A DNA stretch of 64,000 bases from Littorina saxatilis (taxonomy: Eukaryota; Mollusca; Gastropoda; Littorinimorpha; Littorinidae). The DNA lies in contig NC_090252.1 of assembly GCF_037325665.1 (NCBI RefSeq), positions 66,780,929 through 66,844,928 of the forward strand, given 5' to 3'. Position numbers and translations under genes: made by a program. Below, piece by piece: positions 35,901 through 48,849 of this stretch (positions are counted from its first letter, which is position 1; each line of letters opens with the position of its first letter). Under the pieces are notes generated by a model, which saw only the letters and a program-made list of their open reading frames with translations, did no database searches and was not told the origin of the DNA.

Positions 35901-38900
35901 TTCACCATCTGACACCTGGCCAGGCCTGTACATGGGATACGACCATCCCTCCACTTGTGATACAGTACTCTGTTCACCATCTGACACCTGGCCAGGCCTG
36001 TACATGGGATACGACCATCCCTCCACTTGTGATACAGTACTCTGTTCACCATCTGACACCTGGCCAGGCCTGTACATGGGATACGACCATCCCTCCACTT
36101 GTGATACAGTACTCTGTTCACCATCTGACACCTGGCCAGGCCTGTACATGGGATACGACCATCCCTCCACTTGTGATACAGTGCTCTGTTCACCATCTGA
36201 CACCTGGCCAGGCCTTTACATGGGATACGACCATCCCTCCACTTGTGATACAGTGCTCTGTTCACCATCTGACATGTGGCCAGGCCTTTACATGGGATAC
36301 GACCATCCCTCCACTTGTGATACAGTGCTCTGTTCACCATCTGACATGTGGCCAGGCCTTTACATGGGATACGACCATCCCTCCACTTGTGAGTACAGTA
36401 CTCTGTTCACCATCTGACACCTGGCCAGGCCTTTACATGGGATACGACCATCCCTCCACTTGTGATACAGTGCTCTGTTCACCATCTGACACCTGGCCAG
36501 GCCTTTACATGGGATACGACCATCCCTCCACTTGTGATACAGTACTCTGTTCACCATCTGACACCTGGCCAGGCCTTTACATGGGATACGACCATCCCTC
36601 CACTTGTGATACAGTACTCTGTTCACCATCTGACACCTGGCCAGGCCTGTACATGGGATACGACCATCCCTCCACTTGTGATACAGTGCTCTGTTCACCA
36701 TCTGACACCTGGCCAGGCCTGTACATGGGATACGACCATCCCTCCACTTGTGATACAGTACTCTGTTCACCATCTGACACCTGGCCAGGCCTGTACATGG
36801 GATACGACCATCCCTCCACTTGTGATACAGTACTCTGTTCACCATCTGACACCTGGCCAGGCCTGTACATGGGATACGACCATCCCTCCACTTGTGATAC
36901 AGTACTCTGTTCACCATCTGACACCTGGCCAGGCCTGTACATGGGATACGACCATCCCTCCACTTGTGATACAGTACTCTGTTCACCATCTGACACCTGG
37001 CCAGGCCTGTACAAGGGATACGACCATCCCTCCACTTGTGATACAGTGCTCTGTTCACCAATCTGACACCTGGCCAGGCCTGTACATGGGATACGACCAT
37101 CCCTCCACTTGTGATACAGTACTCTGTTCACCATCTGACACCTGGCCAGGCCTGTACATGGGATACGACCATCCCTCCACTTGTGATACAGTACTCTGTT
37201 CACCATCTGACACCTGGCCAGGCCTGTACATGGGATACGACCATCCCTCCACTTGTGATACAGTACTCTGTTCACCATCTGACACCTGGCCAGGCCTGTA
37301 CACGGGATACGACCATCCCTCCACTTGTGATACAGTACTCTGTTCACCATCTGACACCTGGCCAGGCCTTTACATGGGATACGACCATCCCTCCACTTGT
37401 GATACAGTACTCTGTTCACCATCTGACACCTGGCCAGGCCTTTACATGGGATACGACCATCCCTCCACTTGTGATACAGTACTCTGTTCACCATCTGACA
37501 CCTGGCCAGGCCTTTACATGGGATACGACCATCCCTCCACTTGTGATACAGTACTCTGTTCACCATCTGACACCTGGCCAGGCCTGTACATGGGATACGA
37601 CCATCCCTCCACTTGTGATACAGTGCTCTGTTCACCATCTGACACCTGGCCAGGCCTGTACATGGGATACGACCATCCCTCCACTTGTGATACAGTACTC
37701 TGTTCACCATCTGACACCTGGCCAGGCCTGTACACGGGATACGACCATCCCTCCACTTGTGATACAGTACTCTGTTCACCATCTGACACCTGGCCAGGCC
37801 TGTACATGGGATACGACCATCCCTCCACTTGTGATACAGTACTCTGTTCACCATCTGACACCTGGCCAGGCCTGTACATGGGATACGACCATCCCTCCAC
37901 TTGTGATACAGTACTCTGTTCACCATCTGACACCTGGCCAGGCCTGTACAAGGGATACGACCATCCCTCCACTTGTGATACAGTGCTCTGTTCACCATCT
38001 GACACCTGGCCAGGCCTGTACATGGGATACGACCATCCCTCCACTTGTGATACAGTACTCTGTTCACCATCTGACACCTGGCCAGGCCTGTACATGGGAT
38101 ACGACCATCCCTCCACTTGTGATACAGTACTCTGTTCACCATCTGACACCTGGCCAGGCCTGTACATGGGATACGACCATCCCTCCACTTGTGATACAGT
38201 ACTCTGTTCACCATCTGACACCTGGCCAGGCCTGTACATGGGATACGACCATCCCTCCACTTGTGATACAGTACTCTGTTCACCATCTGACACCTGGCCA
38301 GGCCTTTACATGGGATACGACCATCCCTCCACTTGTGATACAGTACTCTGTTCACCATCTGACACCTGGCCAGGCCTTTACATGGGATACGACCATCCCT
38401 CCACTTGTGATACAGTACTCTGTTCACCATCTGACACCTGGCCAGGCCTTTACATGGGATACGACCATCCCTCCACTTGTGATACAATACTCTGTTCACC
38501 ATCTGACATGTAGCCAGGCCTTTACATGGGATACGACCATCCCTCCACTTGTGATACAGTGCTCTGTTCACCATCTGACACCTGGCCAGGCCTTTACATG
38601 GGATACGACCATCCCTCCACTTGTGATACAGTGCTCTGTTCACCATCTGACACCTGGCCAGGCCTGTACATGGGATACGACCATCCCTCCACTTGTGATA
38701 CAGTACTCTGTTCACCATCTGACACCTGGCCAGGCCTGTACATGGGATACGACCATCCCTCCACTTGTGATACAGTACTCTGTTCACCATCTGACACCTG
38801 GCCAGGCCTGTACATGGGATACGACCATCCCTCCACTTGTGATACAGTACTCTGTTCACCATCTGACACCTGGCCAGGCCTGTACACGGGATACGACCAT

Positions 38901-39417
38901 CCCTCCACTTGTGATACAGTACTCTGTTCACCATCTGACACCTGGCCAGGCCTGTACAAGGGATACGACCATCCCTCCACTTGTGATACAGTGCTCTGTT
39001 CACCAATCTGACACCTGGCCAGGCCTGTACATGGGATACGACCATCCCTCCACTTGTGATACAGTACTCTGTTCACCATCTGACACCTGGCCAGGCCTGT
39101 ACATGGGATACGACCATCCCTCCACTTGTGATACAGTACTCTGTTCACCATCTGACACCTGGCCAGGCCTGTACATGGGATACGACCATCCCTCCACTTG
39201 TGATACAGTACTCTGTTCACCATCTGACACCTGGCCAGGCCTTTACATGGGATACGACCATCCCTCCACTTGTGATACAGTGCTCTGTTCACCATCTGAC
39301 ACCTGGCCAGGCCTTTACATGGGATACGACCATCCCTCCACTTGTGATACAGTACTCTGTTCACCATCTGACACCTGGCCAGGCCTTTACATGGGATACG
39401 ACCATCCCTCCACTTGG
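32948..39417. repeat. 72-bp satellite array, about 90 copies
   Basis: About 6.47 kb of head-to-tail 72-bp units (key segments CTCTGTTCACCATCTGACA, CCTGGCCAGGCC, GGGATACGACCATCCCTCC). Variable sites include GACACC/GACATG/GACATT, CCTT/CCTG before TACA, CATGG/CACGG/CAAGG, and AGTACT/AGTGCT. Single-base shifts occur at a few units (for example CACTTGTGAGTACAG, and CACCAATCTG at 37060 and 39005). Because 72 is a multiple of three, open frames of over 800 codons run on both strands. They are not taken as genes. The array begins about 0.5 kb upstream of the membrane-protein start codon. Confidence 0.97.
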
Positions 39418-39419
39418 GC

Positions 39420-40870
39420 ACATACCAAAAACCAACACCCTGGCTGCTTACTTAGGGCATTTGGATTTGTTTCTGAATTAATTTCTTGGAAAAACAGTTG
39501 TGCTATTTTATCGAATAAATCCTACTGTGCACAAAGATCCCCCAAGCCGTTCATTTGGGCATGTGACCAACGGGAAGAATAGTTTTATTTGATGTAAAAG
39601 CCTAGCAAGATCTGAGACGTGAGCAAAATGTGTTCACGAGATGCACGGGCTCAAAAACTACAAGTAATTTAATGCATAACGTCAGCCTTTAAGCTTCACG
39701 GTTTCGGGTTCGAAAATTATCCGTTAGTCGACATCAGGGTTTGCAGAATATTTGAAAACACGAAAACACCCAGCATGAATCCCCTCGCAATCGAAATAAG
39801 ACTGCCGAAATAGCGGAGGATAAAAACGACCCAACGGGTAAAAGCCTACACGTGCAAATGGGAGTTACCGCCCGCTAACTCCGAGCAGATGAAGAATACA
39901 AACTGATCACAGCACCCTGGACAATTTAGGATTTTCCAAGACCTGTGCACACACACACACGCAAGATCGGGTGAAGGCTGACGGTGAAACGACACTTTCA
40001 TATACGGTGAAACGCAACTGCGCTTCAGCTACCGTCACAGTTAACTTGACGGCGGCTACTTCAATAATACGGAGAAACGGCAAACGGTGAAACGAGACTA
40101 AACCCAGTTAGTAGCGATTATTTCCACTACTTTCCACAGGTAATATTTCTGGACCTGAAATCCCTTGCAAATGAATGTTATGCCAGATGACGGCACAAAC
40201 TCATTCAAGGCCTGTCTAAACAAGTATGGCAAAACATACCGACTGTGTTCTATCCCAGCTGCTGCTAGCCCATCCCATGCATATCGTACACCGTTGTTTT
40301 CAACGGCAACCAGACCACAAAACTAAATCGTGAACAAAATAACATGTACATAGGTACACGTCAGTAAGGTTCGTTGATAGGACGTGTGGACTGGGTTTTT
40401 TTCTCTCAGAGATACAGTTTTTCCGGTTCCAGCAGGACAAAATAATGTCAATGGGAAAATTCCGAAAATAAATATTCGGGTTTGTTTGGGTTGTCAAAGA
40501 ATGAATGCCCTTGCTTTTTACTCGGACAAACATTGATGGGGCCAATCACTAGCGAGGGGTGTGTCGGAAACACGTGGACAGGAGCATGTGTGAAGCTATT
40601 TGTCCGAGGAAAAGCAAGGGTAGTCCCTCTTTCACACCCCATACAAACCTGACGCAGTCATTTTCGAAAATCGAGCGGTTGATGTTTTGGTCCGTGAACA
40701 CACGCACAACAGAAAGATCGGCTGATAAATCGTGTGAATACAGGAATTATTTTGTTGGCACGAATCGATTGCAGTAAGATAAAAACTCATACATAATTTA
40801 GTGTATTTGCAAAGGCACAAACGGTGGGATGTTATCAAAACATGAGTCACGCGTGAATAACTAACAATAG
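39420..40870. other. no gene or element recognised
   Basis: Unique-looking sequence. Short open frames such as 40300-40545 lack codon or splice support. Confidence 0.5.
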
Positions 40871-40884
40871 CGCTTTGAAAAATA

Positions 40885-40951
40885 ACACTCACACAGACAG
40901 ACAGACACAGACACTCAGACACTCATACTCATACACAGACACGCGCTCACG

Positions 40952-40994
<43 letters not shown>

Positions 40995-41147
40995 ACGCAC
41001 GCACACACACACACACACACTCTCTCATTCTGTCTCTCCCATATCTGTCTTTCTGTCTGTCTGTCTGTCTGTCTCTTTCTCTCTATGTCTGTCTCTCTCA
41101 GTCTCTAGCTGTCTGTATCTTTGTCGCTCTCTGTCTCTCTCTCCCTC

Positions 41148-41221
<74 letters not shown>

Positions 41222-41225
41222 CTCT
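40885..41225 (+). repeat. compound microsatellite (ACAG)n/(CA)n/(TCTG)n/(CT)n
   Basis: ACAGACAG at about 40893, CA tracts to about 41020, TCTG units near 41050, then CT repeats to 41222. Confidence 0.95.
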
Positions 41226-41824
41226 TTCTCATTTTTCCACAACCCAAGACACAGATAAAAATCCATCACTAAGATTTTCCCAAACAATCACACAATCCCC
41301 AAACTCGAGCCAGCGTGAGAGTAGCGACAGATGGCCTAAACCTCTCGCCTTCTTGCCGTCGCCACGATACGGTCGTTGTCCGTCTGTCGGTGGGGATGCG
41401 ACAGTCGTCGTTATCAAGGGGGATAACGCTCTGCCAGTCACGTCAATCTCTTATTTCAACTCGGGGCTGTTTGGTGCCAGTCGGTATTAACAATTGGGTG
41501 TCCGTGTGGTAAGGCCATGTGTCATTGGTGATTTAAAGGAGCACTCTTGGAATTTTCTACAGAATTAATTCGACGTCGTTTTCTAATTTGTATTATTTGT
41601 TGTATACGATTCTTTTAATGCTGAGCTCTTTTCTCCTAAGTTTTGCTAAGAACTAATTTCGGTCCAAATCTGTCTTACAAGGCCAGGTATTTACAAGTTC
41701 TACAATCAATCGCAGGATCCTTGACTTCCAACCACAACATTCCTGACTTCGCACGCATGCAGATATAGTGTTGGCAGTTCTCACTTGAACGCTGGTATAC
41801 ATTCGCTAGTCCTGTCCTGATTGC

Positions 41825-41912
41825 GTGTTGCTGTTGTACAGCAATGCCCAGTCATATGTGACCGTAGTGTGTTGCTGTTGTACAGCAATGCCCAGTCATA
41901 TGTGACCGTAGT
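41825..41912 (+). repeat. 44-bp tandem duplication
   Basis: Two perfect copies of a 44-bp segment containing GTTGCTGTTGTACAGCAATG. Confidence 0.93.
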
Positions 41913-41959
41913 GTGTTTCTAGAAACACTCGGCGATAATATTTTATTTTTTTCTCATTT

Positions 41960-42080
41960 GTCATTACTTTATTGTCCCATCGCTGGGAAATTCGGCTCGC
42001 TTCCTCCCGTCCCGGATTCGAACCTGCGACCCTAGGATCACTAGTACAGTGCTCTCCCAACAGAGGTACCGGGCCCCCAT
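41960..42080 (-). mobile_element. tRNA-derived SINE (GGGCCYGG family), internally deleted
   Basis: The head (B box GGTTCGAATCC) is joined directly to the 3' end (GGGAGGAAGCGAGCCG, TTTCCCAGCGATGGGACAA). The central roughly 180 bp found in other copies is missing. Confidence 0.82.
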
Positions 42081-43185
42081 CGGTGCCACCTACGCAAAAA
42101 CCTCCTAGTCTGGACTGCTCATGCAAACGACTCCTGCATCACGATAAATGGCAACACATACGCAAGATAGCTAAAGACGAACAACCCACTGTTCTGTGTA
42201 TATACAACATTAATTTGACTTTCAGTTCTTATGTCAAATATGCCAAGTTGTGCCCAATCGGAATTGCTTTAATTGGAGTACGACATTTGTCGCAACAATT
42301 GTTTTGCACATTTCATATTCGTTTGAACTCGGCTCCGGTGCTTCCGAAAACCTTGACGCTCATTAGACAGAACCTGAACGAGGAATGAATTATTTGCAAC
42401 AAACCATGTGTGAAAAACGTGCACACCAGGCACACCTGGCTGACCAGATAGGTAGAGAGGTAGTAGTGTCCTGGCTGACCAGATAGGTAGAGAGGTAGTA
42501 GTGTATCAGTGAGGAGTTGGAATGTATCCATTTGTGGTCGTATCAGTCAAAGAAATACCAGAGTAGATAAAACAAAACACGATTAGGAATAGCACTAAAC
42601 CCTTTTAACGCAAGACAGTAATAATCGTAGACAAGTTTTCAATTCAATTCAATTCAATTCAATTCAATAACACGTTATTATGTGAATGCATCTCAAGCAC
42701 TATGCAAAAGTTGCACCAGTTATTGTTTTAATGCACAAATACTATACACAAACGTCTGCGAATGACCTCTCAGTCGGACATACACGAGGAGAGCTACAAA
42801 TTCGAAAGTCGACTGCAACAATACACCACTTTGTTAGCTTGAATGCGGGGTGATGGTAGGAGAGGAGGGGGGAGGGGTGTGTGTGCTTGAGGATGGAGTT
42901 CGATCTATCCTGCTGCATTCGAACAAACCTTTCAGGTAATCGAAGGGGACGCGCACACGTTTTATCGCAGGGGAAAAATGCTAACACTGGAAACAAAACC
43001 TATTGAAAACAACCAGGAAAGCTAAACCTCTCTTGGGAAATAGAGAAAGCCAATCAATCAGTTTTTCACTTATCGCCCCTGTTTTGCTTGCGTCAGAAAA
43101 TTGGAGGTCTGTTAGCATTAACCGTGCTTCTGTGACCATTGGCGCCTTTATGACGCTTGCTCTTATCCAATGGTTTAAGCAACTG
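42080..43185. other. no gene; minor repeats
   Basis: A 35-bp tandem duplication near 42433-42505 (CTGGCTGACCAGATAGGTAG) and (AATTC)n at 42638-42665. Otherwise unassigned. Confidence 0.55.
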
Positions 43186-43189
43186 TTAA

Positions 43190-43610
43190 CCCGTGATTTG
43201 TAAAAATGTAAAACATTTTACAAATCACGTAAATGCGCCCGATATATATTTTCTTGACATATCGAAAGTCCAGGGATCTATTAGCTTGGCGGTAATTATG
43301 ACTTTTTTGAGAACTCGCGTGCACATGTTTGTGACGGACACACTGACAGACAGACACATCTGCGCTAATCACGCTTCGAAATCGAAATATACAAACATAA
43401 CATGTGCAGATTTACTCACAAACTTTCATTTTCATATGAATTTATGGCCTTGGATCCCTTTGTGATTGACTGGGCTCTAAACAAGAAAATATTCATAATA
43501 ATAGAGGCATGTATTACTTTGTGGAATGCGATTTTTTTACATTTTTACAAATCGCGGTTTTAGGTTCGACGTAATTTGTCAAATGTTTTTACATTTTTAC
43601 AAATCACGGG
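43190..43610. mobile_element. piggyBac-like MITE, TTAA target duplication
   Basis: TTAA at 43186-43189 and 43611-43614 flank inverted ends starting CCCGTGATTTGTAAAAATG, complementary over at least 24 bp. CCC termini plus TTAA are the piggyBac hallmark. Extra inverted copies of the terminus lie just inside both ends. 421 bp, non-coding. Confidence 0.85.
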
Positions 43611-43614
43611 TTAA

Positions 43615-45014
43615 CAGCAACATTGTTCATTCCTCAGCTTTACGTCAGTTCAGTATATGATAAACTTGTCCTGAGTTTGCAAGAAGATGACGCTCACGTA
43701 AACAACTCACAAACAAAAATGTTATCGCCACAAACATGTATGCGCATGCCCCGATAAAGACAGAGTTGTGGAGAGGAAAGACAGAGTTGTGGAGAGGAAA
43801 GGAGAAAGGTCATGGAAACACAATAGTGTCCACAACACCCCTCCTTGCATCATCCATGATATCATACAAACAGTAAATACACCACACACAAAAAAGCAAA
43901 ACAAAACTACAGTCAAACAAACAACACATATCAGACACTTGTCTCTCAACCCTTCATCCGAACTCCGCTAAAAACAACACATTGATAGATTGCAGTGTAA
44001 AGTATACAGACGAAAGCCACAAAACAGAGATAACAAACAAAATTCAGTCTCACCAGAAGTCGCCCATCATGAAACCTCACTCATATCGTCTGACTGTATG
44101 CATCAAATGTCCTTCAACTGCAGAATGTCCTGTCTGCAGAAATGTGTCTTGTTTGAACAGCCAATCATCTCCGACTTAATCAAGTTTAGAAAACGCAGGC
44201 TAAACAACCCACATCAGGTTGGCAACAGAAGTTCCTCTTCCGCTTCTTTCTACTTAACTGCGTTCATTAGCTGCGTGATCAATACATGTTTCCGTAGAGG
44301 GCTGAAGCATGCTAAGCGTGTTGCAACGGCTCACAAAGTATTTGTCGATAAATTATTCCTGTGGTTTGGCGACTGCTGCACCATGTGAGAGATGCGTGTG
44401 CGTGCCAGATTTGGCAATACAGTGCTAATGTGCGAGGTCTGGGTGTACTTTTGACGTTACTGATGACACAAGGTTTGGCAAATCTGACCTCAACGATGTA
44501 TTTCCCGTTCTGAAATAGCGTCTTTTGGCAACACACTCGTAAAGTTCGACGGAATTAATCTGTTGTGATTGATTTGTAACACTGACAGTTTTTCGCTTTT
44601 TGGGCGCTTTGATTATACATCAACGAAATCGTCGAATGTCCGAGACAAAGCATTCCGATGATGTTAGAGGCCATGTTTTGGATTTCGTAAAGAAAGATAA
44701 AGTTAACAACTCAAACCCCACACCATTTAAAGTTGTTCGACATGACAGTTTTCTCCATTGCCGTACACTACACGTGCTAACCAGGTCCGTATGGGAAACG
44801 TTTAGTTAATACGCGCAGGTTCAAACATTCTTTCTTAATTAAACAATGATTTATTTTTTACAATGTCAATTGGAACATTGAATCTGGTCCCCAATTGTTT
44901 TTGTTTTTATTTTTTTTATTTTTTTGATCTTGGCAACACCAGTAATTTTTTTTCTAACAAATACGTATTTAATAGTTAACAGTGACAGTTACGACTAAAG
45001 TAGGGCACCATCTA
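43615..45014. other. no gene recognised
   Basis: Unique-looking sequence with a 17-bp duplicated patch near 43760-43800 (GACAGAGTTGTGGAGAGGAA). Open frames at 43990-44388 and 44600-44809 have no supporting signals. Confidence 0.5.
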
Positions 45015-45799
45015 ACAAGTCGCGTAAGGCGAAATTACAACATTTAGTCAAGCTGTCGAACTAACAGAATGAAACTGAACTCACTGCATTTTTACAGCAA
45101 AAGCGTATACTCGTAGCATCGTCAGTCCACCGCTCGATGCACAGGCAGTGAAATTGACAAGAAGAGCGGGGTAGTAGTTGCGCTGAGAAGGATAGCACGC
45201 TTTTCTTTATCTCTATTCTTTTTAACTTTCTGAGCGTGTTTTTAATCCAAACATAGCACATCTATATGTTTTTGGAATCAGGAACCCACAAGGAATAAGA
45301 TGAAATTGTTTTTAAATCGATTTCGGAAATTTTATTTTAATAATAATTTTTATATTTTTAATTTTCAGAGCTTGTTTTTAATCCGAATATAACATATTTA
45401 TATGTTTTTGGAATCAGAAAATGATGAAAAATAAAATAAATGTAAATTTGGATCGTTTTAAAAACAATTTTATTTTTTTACAATTTTCAGATTTTTAATG
45501 ACCAAAGTCATTAATTAATTTTTAAGCCACCAAGCTGAAATGCAATACCGAAGTCCGGCCTTCGTCGAAGATTGCTGGGCCAAAATTTCAATCAATTTGA
45601 TTGAAAAATGAGGGTGTGACAGTGCCGCCTCAACTTTTACAAAAAGCCGGATATGACGTCATCAAAGGTATTTATCGAAAAAAAGAAAAAAACTTCCGGG
45701 GATATCATACCCAGGAACTCTCATGTCAAATTTCATAAAGATCGGTCCAGTAGTTTGGTCTGAATCGCTCTACACACACACAGACACACAGACACACAG

Positions 45800-45862
<63 letters not shown>

Positions 45863-45930
45863 TACACCACAACCCTCATCTCGATTCCCCCCTCTACGTT
45901 AAAACATTTAGTCAAAACTTGACTAAATGT
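45015..45930 (-). mobile_element. H-element 6
   Basis: Ends ACAAGTCGCGTAAGGCG and CTTGACTAAATGT, (CA)n core at about 45773-45858, full length. Confidence 0.85.
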
Positions 45931-46224
45931 AAAAAGAGGCAGTTCATACTTTTTTTTGCACAAATACTCTGACAGGAAACAAACAAAGAAACGAGCAAAA
46001 AAAAAAAAAAAAAGCAACACAAAAATGTTATTGAAAACAATCATACAAACACCCTGCAAAGGCATTTCCGCCGATCACATTAAAGCCGCAGCATCTTCCA
46101 AACAAGTGACTTTGTGTACGAGTCGACTGTTGACGTAAAACCCTGCCCTATTTCACGAATTGCATTGCAGCGGTGCGCTGATAGGCCTGCCAGCGTGCGG
46201 CTCAACAAAGTCGTCGGCGAACTT

Positions 46225-46340
46225 CAAGAATCTATCAATCTTGACCAGACCGACAGTGTGTGGCTGTCCCATTAGCTCGCCGTCCTCTGTTTATCCAATG
46301 AGACAGCTTCCCTTCTCCGTGACTGATAAGTCAAGTGGTT
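46225..46340 (+). repeat. diverged copy of the 158-bp unit
   Basis: TTGACCAGACCGACAGTG..CCATTAGCTCGCCGTCCTCTG..CAGCTTCCCTTCTCCGTGACTG matches the order of the 158-bp unit downstream with many changes. Confidence 0.65.
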
Positions 46341-46589
46341 AAAGTCAGGGCTGGATCCGAGGGGAGTTTTCTGGGTTCCGGGAGCCCCCCCCCCCCCCAC
46401 CTCCCACCCCCCTTACCCGGCAAATATTTTTTTTCTCAATGAGAGACCCAACATACTCATTTCATATGCGAAATGTCAATAGCATCTTGAAAGCTGAGAC
46501 CCACCACTGTACCCCTGCGCAAGTTGTAGGAAGCCCTTCCCCTTCATATGCCAGGTTTAGTTCTGTAAGTTGATGGGACATTGCTCACG

Positions 46590-47420
46590 CGTTTCATACC
46601 TTGACAGTCTCTGTAGTTTCTGTTCCCGGTTGCCTCCTCACGCCCAACACAACTTTGAAGTCGCAAGATCTACTGGTCTTGACACCGTTTGACTGCCGCA
46701 TTAACTCCCCTGTCTCTGTTTCGGAACAGCTTCCCCTCTTCGTGACTGACAAGTTTCCATTCCCGGTGGATTCTTCTCAGCCAACACAGCTATATATTCA
46801 CCAACACAACTTTGAAGTCGCAAGATCTACTGGTCTTGACACCGTTTGACTGCCGCATTAACTCCCCTGTCTCCCTTTTCGGAACAGCTTCCCCTCTTCG
46901 TGACTGACAAGTTTCCATTCCCGGTGGATTCTTCTCAGCCAACACAGCTATATATTCACCAACACAACTTTGAAGTCGCAAGATCTACTGGTCTTGACAC
47001 CGTTTGACTGCCGCATTAACTCCCCTGTCTCCCTTTTCGGAACAGCTTCCCCTCTTCGTGACTGACAAGTTTCCATTCCCGGTGGATTCTTCTCAGCCAA
47101 CACAGCTATATATTCACCAACACAACTTTGAAGTCGCAAGATCTACTGGTCTTGACACCGTTTGACTGCCGCATTAACTCCCCTGTCTCCCTTTTCGGAA
47201 CAGCTTCCCCTCTTCGTGACTGACAAGTTTCCATTCCCGGTGGATTCTTCTCAGCCAACACAGCTATATATTCACCAACACAACTTTGAAGTCGCAAGAT
47301 CTACTGGTCTTGATCCCCGTTTGACTGCCGCATTAACTCCCCTGTCTTTGCTTCGGAACAGCTTCCCCTCCTTGTGACTGAACAGTTTCTGCTTCAAGTG
47401 GGTTCTCCGAAGCCAACACA
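46590..47420 (+). repeat. 158-bp tandem repeat, about 5 copies
   Basis: Unit landmarks CAACACAACTTTGAAGTCGC recur at 46644, 46802, 46960, 47118 and 47276. Central copies are almost identical and edge copies are diverged. A further diverged copy is at 47925-48015. Confidence 0.95.
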
Positions 47421-47427
47421 ACTTTAT

Positions 47428-47902
47428 CACGCCGAAGACGGTGGCTGCATGGGGAATTGCCTCCGCACTAACTTACACTGCTGAAGAGCAACACGCAGAG
47501 TGAGTTTCTGCACAAAATCGTCTCCAACCGCGTGACTTTGGATGACACAACTTGGACCACATGTCAACTAATAAACAATAATGATATTCCAATAGACTGC
47601 AGTTTGATTGATAACCTTGATTTTCCGTAATAACTGTGGGAAGTCAGAATTTACGCAAACTTTGCAAGAAAAGCATAAATAATCGAAGCTCAACGTTAAC
47701 AAATGCATCGAAGAAAAGAATAAAATCGATGATGGGATGCTATAACACCTTAGGTTGAAGTACAAACGCCAGTAATGTAATGATATGTCATTTTGGAGAA
47801 AACAGAGACGATTTTGTGCAGAAACTCACCCTGCGTGTTGCTCTTCATCGGTGAAAGTTTGTGCGGAGGCAATTCCCCAATGCAGCCACCGTCTACGGCG
47901 TG
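47428..47902. repeat. large inverted repeat, about 98-bp arms
   Basis: Arms 47428-47525 and 47804-47902 are inverse complements with about ten differences (landmarks AATTGCCTCCGCAC, GAAGAGCAACACGCAG, TTTCTGCACAAAATCGTCTC). The loop is 278 bp. Each arm is joined at its outer side to sequence of the 158-bp repeat. Confidence 0.88.
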
Positions 47903-48277
47903 TTTATATTCACCTACAATGCAAGGTCTACTGGTCTTGACACCGTTTGAATGCCACATTAACTCCCCCGTCGCTGTCTCGGAACAGCTTCCCCTGTCCG
48001 TGACTGACAAGACAAACGTCGACTTAACGGTCTCAGACGGTGTGTGATCACAGTGTTATTTGGTCCATCACTCTGGTCATAACCCTCGTCAAGTCTCGTC
48101 GAGTCTCGTGAGATCCATCTGCGGCTGATCGTTACCGTGGTTTGACTTTATCCTTGCGGCGATGCCGTGAATTGGGAACAGGGATTTATGGTGGTGAATG
48201 TTCTGATGGCAAGATCGCTGATGTCGACAGCACTCTTACCGTCGGTACATCTTCTTGTCTCAGGAGAAGGATCTAGT

Positions 48278-48849
48278 GCCGCAACAAATCGTTATTTCTG
48301 TACTGACCTTTATCCCTTGCCCCCGGCTACAAGTGCCGCAACAAATCGTTATTTCTGTACTGACCTGTATCCCTTGCCCCCGGCTACAAGTGCCGCAACA
48401 AATCGTTATTTTTGTACTGACCTGTATCCCTTGCCCCCGGCTACAAGTGCCGCAACAAATCGTTATTTTTGTACTGACCTGTATCCCTTGCCCCCGGCTA
48501 CAAGTGCCGCAACAAATCGTTATTTTTGTACTGACCTGTATCCCTTGCCCCCGGCTACAGGTGCCGCAACAAATCGTTATTTCTGTACTGACCTGTATCC
48601 CTTGCCCCCGGCTACAAGTGCCGCAACAAATCGTTATTTTTGTACTGACCTGTATCCCTTGCCCCCGGCTACAAGTGCCGCAACAAATCGTTATTTCTGT
48701 ACTGACCTGTATCCCTTGTCCCCGGCTACAAGTGCCGCAACAAATCGTTATTTCTGTACTGACCTGTATCCCTTGTCCCCGGCTACAAGTGCCGCAACAA
48801 ATCGTTATTTCTGTACTGACCTTTATCCCTTGCCCCCGGCTACAAGTGC
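48278..48849 (+). repeat. 57-bp tandem repeat, 10 copies
   Basis: Unit landmarks GCCGCAACAAATCGTTATTT and CCTTGCCCCCGGCTACAAGT. 57 is a multiple of three, so three frames stay open. Not taken as coding. Confidence 0.95.

Noticed and set aside
32955-39582. Open frames of 160 to 823 codons on both strands across the 72-bp array
   Set aside because: The unit length is divisible by three, so frames stay open together on opposite strands. There are no start, splice or domain signals, and the frame simply runs out into flanking sequence.
40300-44809. Several 65-130 codon frames
   Set aside because: No partner exons, no domain motifs, and lengths expected by chance.
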